This document shows, piece by piece, positions 6,539 through 8,358 of a DNA stretch of 8,358 nucleotides (position 1 is the stretch's first letter; every line of letters starts with the position of its first letter). The translations under genes were made by a program, and so were the position numbers. The stretch comes from Candidatus Firestonebacteria bacterium RIFOXYA2_FULL_40_8 (GTDB taxonomy: Bacteria; Oederibacteriota; D2-FULL-39-29). Location of the stretch: positions 1 to 8,358 of the forward strand of contig MFGS01000051.1 of assembly GCA_001778355.1 (NCBI GenBank), read 5' to 3'. The notes beneath the pieces are model-generated. The model worked only from the letters and a program-made list of their open reading frames with translations. It did not search any database and was not told the origin of the DNA.

Positions 6539-7765
6539 TTACCTTTTATTCTCCGCTTTCTTTAAATTTAATCGTTGTTTTTCTTTTTCAAGTGTCATAC
6601 CCAGTCCTGCAAACCCCCAGATAATCGGAGCATATATAGCAGATCCAAGACCGTATTCAAAGATACCGCCTATCATGAAGGCAGATAAACCAAGTAGTAT
6701 ACCTAAATATATAAACCTAACTTCTTTGTTTTTTTCTTTAAGAAAACCGGCCAGAGCTGTCCTGATAAATACATAAAACAGCCATAAAAATGCTATTAGA
6801 GTTAGGATTCCCCGCTCTACGGCTATCTGCAAGTAATTATTATGCAGGTGTCCAAAAACCGGATATCTGGGGTCCGTAAGTTTGTATTTTGGTTTCTCAA
6901 AAGTTTTATAAACATTATCTATGCCTATTCCAAGCGGGTTATCTTTAAGCATTAAAAGCCCGCTCTTCCACATGGCAAAGCGGATAGGCGTCGTACCACG
7001 CGTTGTGTCAAAAGCCGATTCTGCCTTGCGTATAAACACATTTCCTTTAGTAAAATAAACGCCGGTAGATAGAATAATTGTTCCGGCTAAAAACAGGAAA
7101 AACATCTTTTTATTCCATAACAGCGTAAAAATCAGGAGAACAAAGATAAAGGAAACCCACGCCCCTCTGGCCAAGGTGAAAAGCAAGGCAATAACTCCGG
7201 CAGATAAAGTTAAAACAGAAAAATACTTAATCTTTTTATCTTTTGCCATAACGAAAAAACACAGTGCAAATCCTAGTATTGTGGCAAGCATCTCTCCGGC
7301 GGTAAGTGTGATTTTCATTGTGCCGCCCACTCCCTGCCCGAGTGATAAATTCGTCGTAGTAAGGCCGTAATAGATTATTATTAGTGACTGAATGAGCACA
7401 GAACCAAGCATTAATAAGATAAATCCTTTTGCCATTTTTTTATCTTTCAGATTATTTACAACGAGAGGATATATAAGCATTAAAGATAACGGTTTCACTC
7501 TATTTGTCAGTTCACTCGCATTGTCCACACCGATATAGACAGCAATCAGTGTTAAGAGCGTGAAAAGCGCAAAAGGCAGGTCGGCAGGTGTCCTCTTCCA
7601 TTCAAACTTTCCAAAGTATGCCATCTTGATAAGCCAAACAAAAAACGCGCCAAAGAACCCTATCTCGGAAAGAGAAATTGAAACAGTGCAGGTGAGAAAA
7701 AAAAGGCAGAGCAGCGCCTTGATGGTGTGGTCAAAATAAAGTTCGAGCTTTTTGTGGTTAAGCAC
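6539..7765 (-). CDS. O-antigen ligase/polymerase family membrane protein (Wzy_C type)
   Basis: A 408-residue polytopic membrane protein with about ten or more hydrophobic segments. The signature of the O-antigen ligase family is clear: RGAW at 200-203 after a membrane helix, then a large hydrophilic, presumably periplasmic loop about 240-312. The loop holds R262 (IRFAMWKSGL), NPLGIG 276-281, and HLHNNYLQ with H306 and H308, followed by ERG 317-319. By family knowledge, such proteins transfer undecaprenyl-linked glycans to lipid A core (WaaL) or polymerise them (Wzy), using conserved Arg and His residues. Some members instead glycosylate proteins, so the exact reaction is open. The start is GTG at 7765 with AGGAG about 4 bases upstream; the next in-frame Met lies inside a membrane segment. 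No sugar-transfer genes are visible nearby, so it stands alone in this window. Tandem stops (TAA TAG) end it. Confidence 0.88.
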   Translation of the reverse strand: MLNHKKLELYFDHTIKALLCLFFLTCTVSISLSEIGFFGAFFVWLIKMAYFGKFEWKRTPADLPFALFTLLTLIAVYIGVDNASELTNRVKPLSLMLIYPLVVNNLKDKKMAKGFILLMLGSVLIQSLIIIYYGLTTTNLSLGQGVGGTMKITLTAGEMLATILGFALCFFVMAKDKKIKYFSVLTLSAGVIALLFTLARGAWVSFIFVLLIFTLLWNKKMFFLFLAGTIILSTGVYFTKGNVFIRKAESAFDTTRGTTPIRFAMWKSGLLMLKDNPLGIGIDNVYKTFEKPKYKLTDPRYPVFGHLHNNYLQIAVERGILTLIAFLWLFYVFIRTALAGFLKEKNKEVRFIYLGILLGLSAFMIGGIFEYGLGSAIYAPIIWGFAGLGMTLEKEKQRLNLKKAENKR

Positions 7766-7774
7766 TTGACTCCT
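7766..7774 (-). promoter_or_regulatory. Shine-Dalgarno supporting the GTG start
   Basis: The minus strand reads AGGAG then TCAA then GTG. The spacing is slightly short, but it is the only good ribosome site near the 5' end of the reading frame, so it fixes GTG 7765 as the start. Confidence 0.65.
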
Positions 7775-7787
7775 GTAAAAACGTCCG

Positions 7788-7813
7788 TAAGGTCTAAAGG
7801 TCTATAAGGTCTA
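7788..7813. repeat. Short tandem repeat of AAGGTCTA
   Basis: Three copies of AAGGTCTA at 7789-7796, 7797-7804 and 7806-7813, preceded by a degenerate GTCCGT. The tract lies in the leader of the O-antigen ligase-like gene. It resembles low-complexity intergenic tracts and shows no coding signal. Confidence 0.7.
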
Positions 7814-7828
7814 AAATCTTTGCCGGAT

Positions 7829-7834
7829 ATTATA
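7829..7834 (-). promoter_or_regulatory. Possible -10 box for the O-antigen ligase-like gene
   Basis: There is a perfect TATAAT on the minus strand, preceded by an A/T-rich run but by no recognisable -35 hexamer at 16-18 bases. It would start transcription about 55-60 bases before GTG 7765, leaving the AAGGTCTA repeats in the leader. Confidence 0.35.
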
Positions 7835-7864
7835 TTAAAATTTTCATGTTTTCTTTTCATATTC

Positions 7865-7882
7865 GGCGGAGCTACACCCGCC
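7865..7882. repeat. GC-rich hairpin after the DnaJ-like gene
   Basis: GGCGG (7865-7869) and CCGCC (7878-7882) form a perfect 5-bp stem with an 8-base loop, conspicuous in AT-rich surroundings. It lies 44 bases after the DnaJ-like stop. There is no T-run on the downstream side, so intrinsic termination is doubtful. It may instead be a REP-like dispersed palindrome or an mRNA-end stabiliser. Confidence 0.45.
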
Positions 7883-7888
7883 TTCATT

Positions 7889-7922
7889 AAATCGTCAATT
7901 GTCAATAGTAAATCGTAAATTT
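7889..7922. repeat. Low-complexity direct repeats (AAATCGT, GTCAAT)
   Basis: AAATCGT recurs at 7889-7895 and 7910-7916, and GTCAAT at 7894-7899 and 7901-7906. The tract sits between the DnaJ-like stop and the GC-rich hairpin, typical of small degenerate intergenic repeats. No gene is supported here. Confidence 0.55.
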
Positions 7923-7925
7923 CTC

Positions 7926-8357
7926 TTAAACTGTCAGTTCCTTCCTCGGGTTCTCTTTCTCCAGTTTCTTTAGTTCCTCGTAAAGCACTTTTTGTTTATC
8001 AGTCAGTGTTTTTTGCAGCTGGACATTGAGTTTCACGAGAAGATCACCGGGGTTACCGGCTGAACAAAAGCCCATGCCTTTTAATCTGAATATTGAACCG
8101 TTCTGGGTCCCGGCTGGAACTTTTATCGTCACCTTGCTTTTAAAAGTCGGGACTTCGATGTTCGCTCCCAAAGCGAGTTCCGTAACCGTTACAGGAAGCT
8201 CGCAGGTAAGATTACTTCCTTCAAGTTGGAAGAAATGATGCGGTTTGATTTTTACAAGAAGATAAAGATCTCCGGCTCTTCCGTTCCTTCCCTTATTTCC
8301 CTGACCGGCAATTCTTATTTTTGAACCGTCTTTAATGCAAGGCGGAATCTTTACGGT
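7926..8357 (-). CDS. DnaJ/CbpA-family co-chaperone, C-terminal part (5' end cut by window)
   Basis: 143 residues of an open frame running off the right edge. They match the substrate-binding and dimerisation region of J-domain co-chaperones. The end of C-terminal domain I (VKIPPCIKDGSKIRIAGQG, GRAGDLYLLVKIKPH) is followed by domain II (LGANIEVPTF, VPAGTQNGSIFRLKGMGF, NPGDLLVKLNV) and a charged tail. These proteins deliver unfolded clients to DnaK in the cytoplasm. The J domain, Gly-rich linker and any zinc finger are beyond the window, so class A (DnaJ) and class B (CbpA-like) cannot be separated directly. The wording of domain II (LPVTVTELALGANIEVPT) leans to class B. The protein has no evident link to the signalling genes downstream. 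Confidence 0.9.
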   Translation of the reverse strand, partial: TVKIPPCIKDGSKIRIAGQGNKGRNGRAGDLYLLVKIKPHHFFQLEGSNLTCELPVTVTELALGANIEVPTFKSKVTIKVPAGTQNGSIFRLKGMGFCSAGNPGDLLVKLNVQLQKTLTDKQKVLYEELKKLEKENPRKELTV

Positions 8358-8358
8358 C

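Noticed and set aside
7660..7905. 81-residue minus-strand frame overlapping the start of the ligase-like gene
   Set aside because: It is built from the hairpin, AAGGTCTA repeats and the out-of-frame 5' end of the real gene; no recognisable domain.

Overview
All supported genes lie on the minus strand, so the window reads biologically from right to left. Base composition is AT-rich (I judge roughly 40% GC by eye). The mix of a sigma-54 activator, a Wzy/WaaL-type membrane protein, multidomain sensor kinases and short repetitive intergenic tracts suggests a Gram-negative-type bacterium, perhaps an uncultured lineage such as Elusimicrobiota or Omnitrophota. That placement is a weak inference, because there is no rRNA or other marker gene here.

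Layout in order of transcription: (1) 8358-7926, the C-terminal part of a DnaJ/CbpA-family co-chaperone, cut by the right edge. (2) 7925-7766, an intergenic stretch with a GC-rich hairpin, low-complexity repeats and a TATAAT box. (3) 7765-6539, an O-antigen ligase/polymerase-like membrane protein with a GTG start. (4) 6538-6409, a gap with a possible sigma-70 promoter. (5) 6408-3493, a 971-residue membrane histidine kinase (about 8 membrane segments, PAS, GAF-like, PAS, HisKA, HATPase). It is coupled through a TAATG overlap to (6) 3493-2159, a complete NtrC-type sigma-54 activator (receiver, AAA+ with GAFTGA, Fis-type HTH). (7) 2158-1826, a 333-bp regulatory intergenic region. (8) 1825-1394, a single-domain response regulator, and three bases later (9) 1390 to beyond the left edge, a receiver-GAF-histidine kinase protein cut by the window start.

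The main find is in region 7. A near-consensus sigma-54 promoter (CTGGCATG-N4-TTGCT, 1873-1857, one mismatch) places a predicted transcript start 21 bases before the start codon of gene 8. Upstream lie two 17-bp imperfect palindromes identical at 15 of 17 positions, centred at about -74 and -139. This is the spacing expected of enhancer sites for an NtrC-type activator, and such an activator is the next gene upstream.

The inferred circuit is two-tiered. The membrane kinase phosphorylates the NtrC-like regulator, which binds the two enhancers and switches on a second signalling module (receiver protein plus receiver-GAF-kinase) through sigma-54. The signal sensed and the final output are not visible; the output may lie beyond the left edge.
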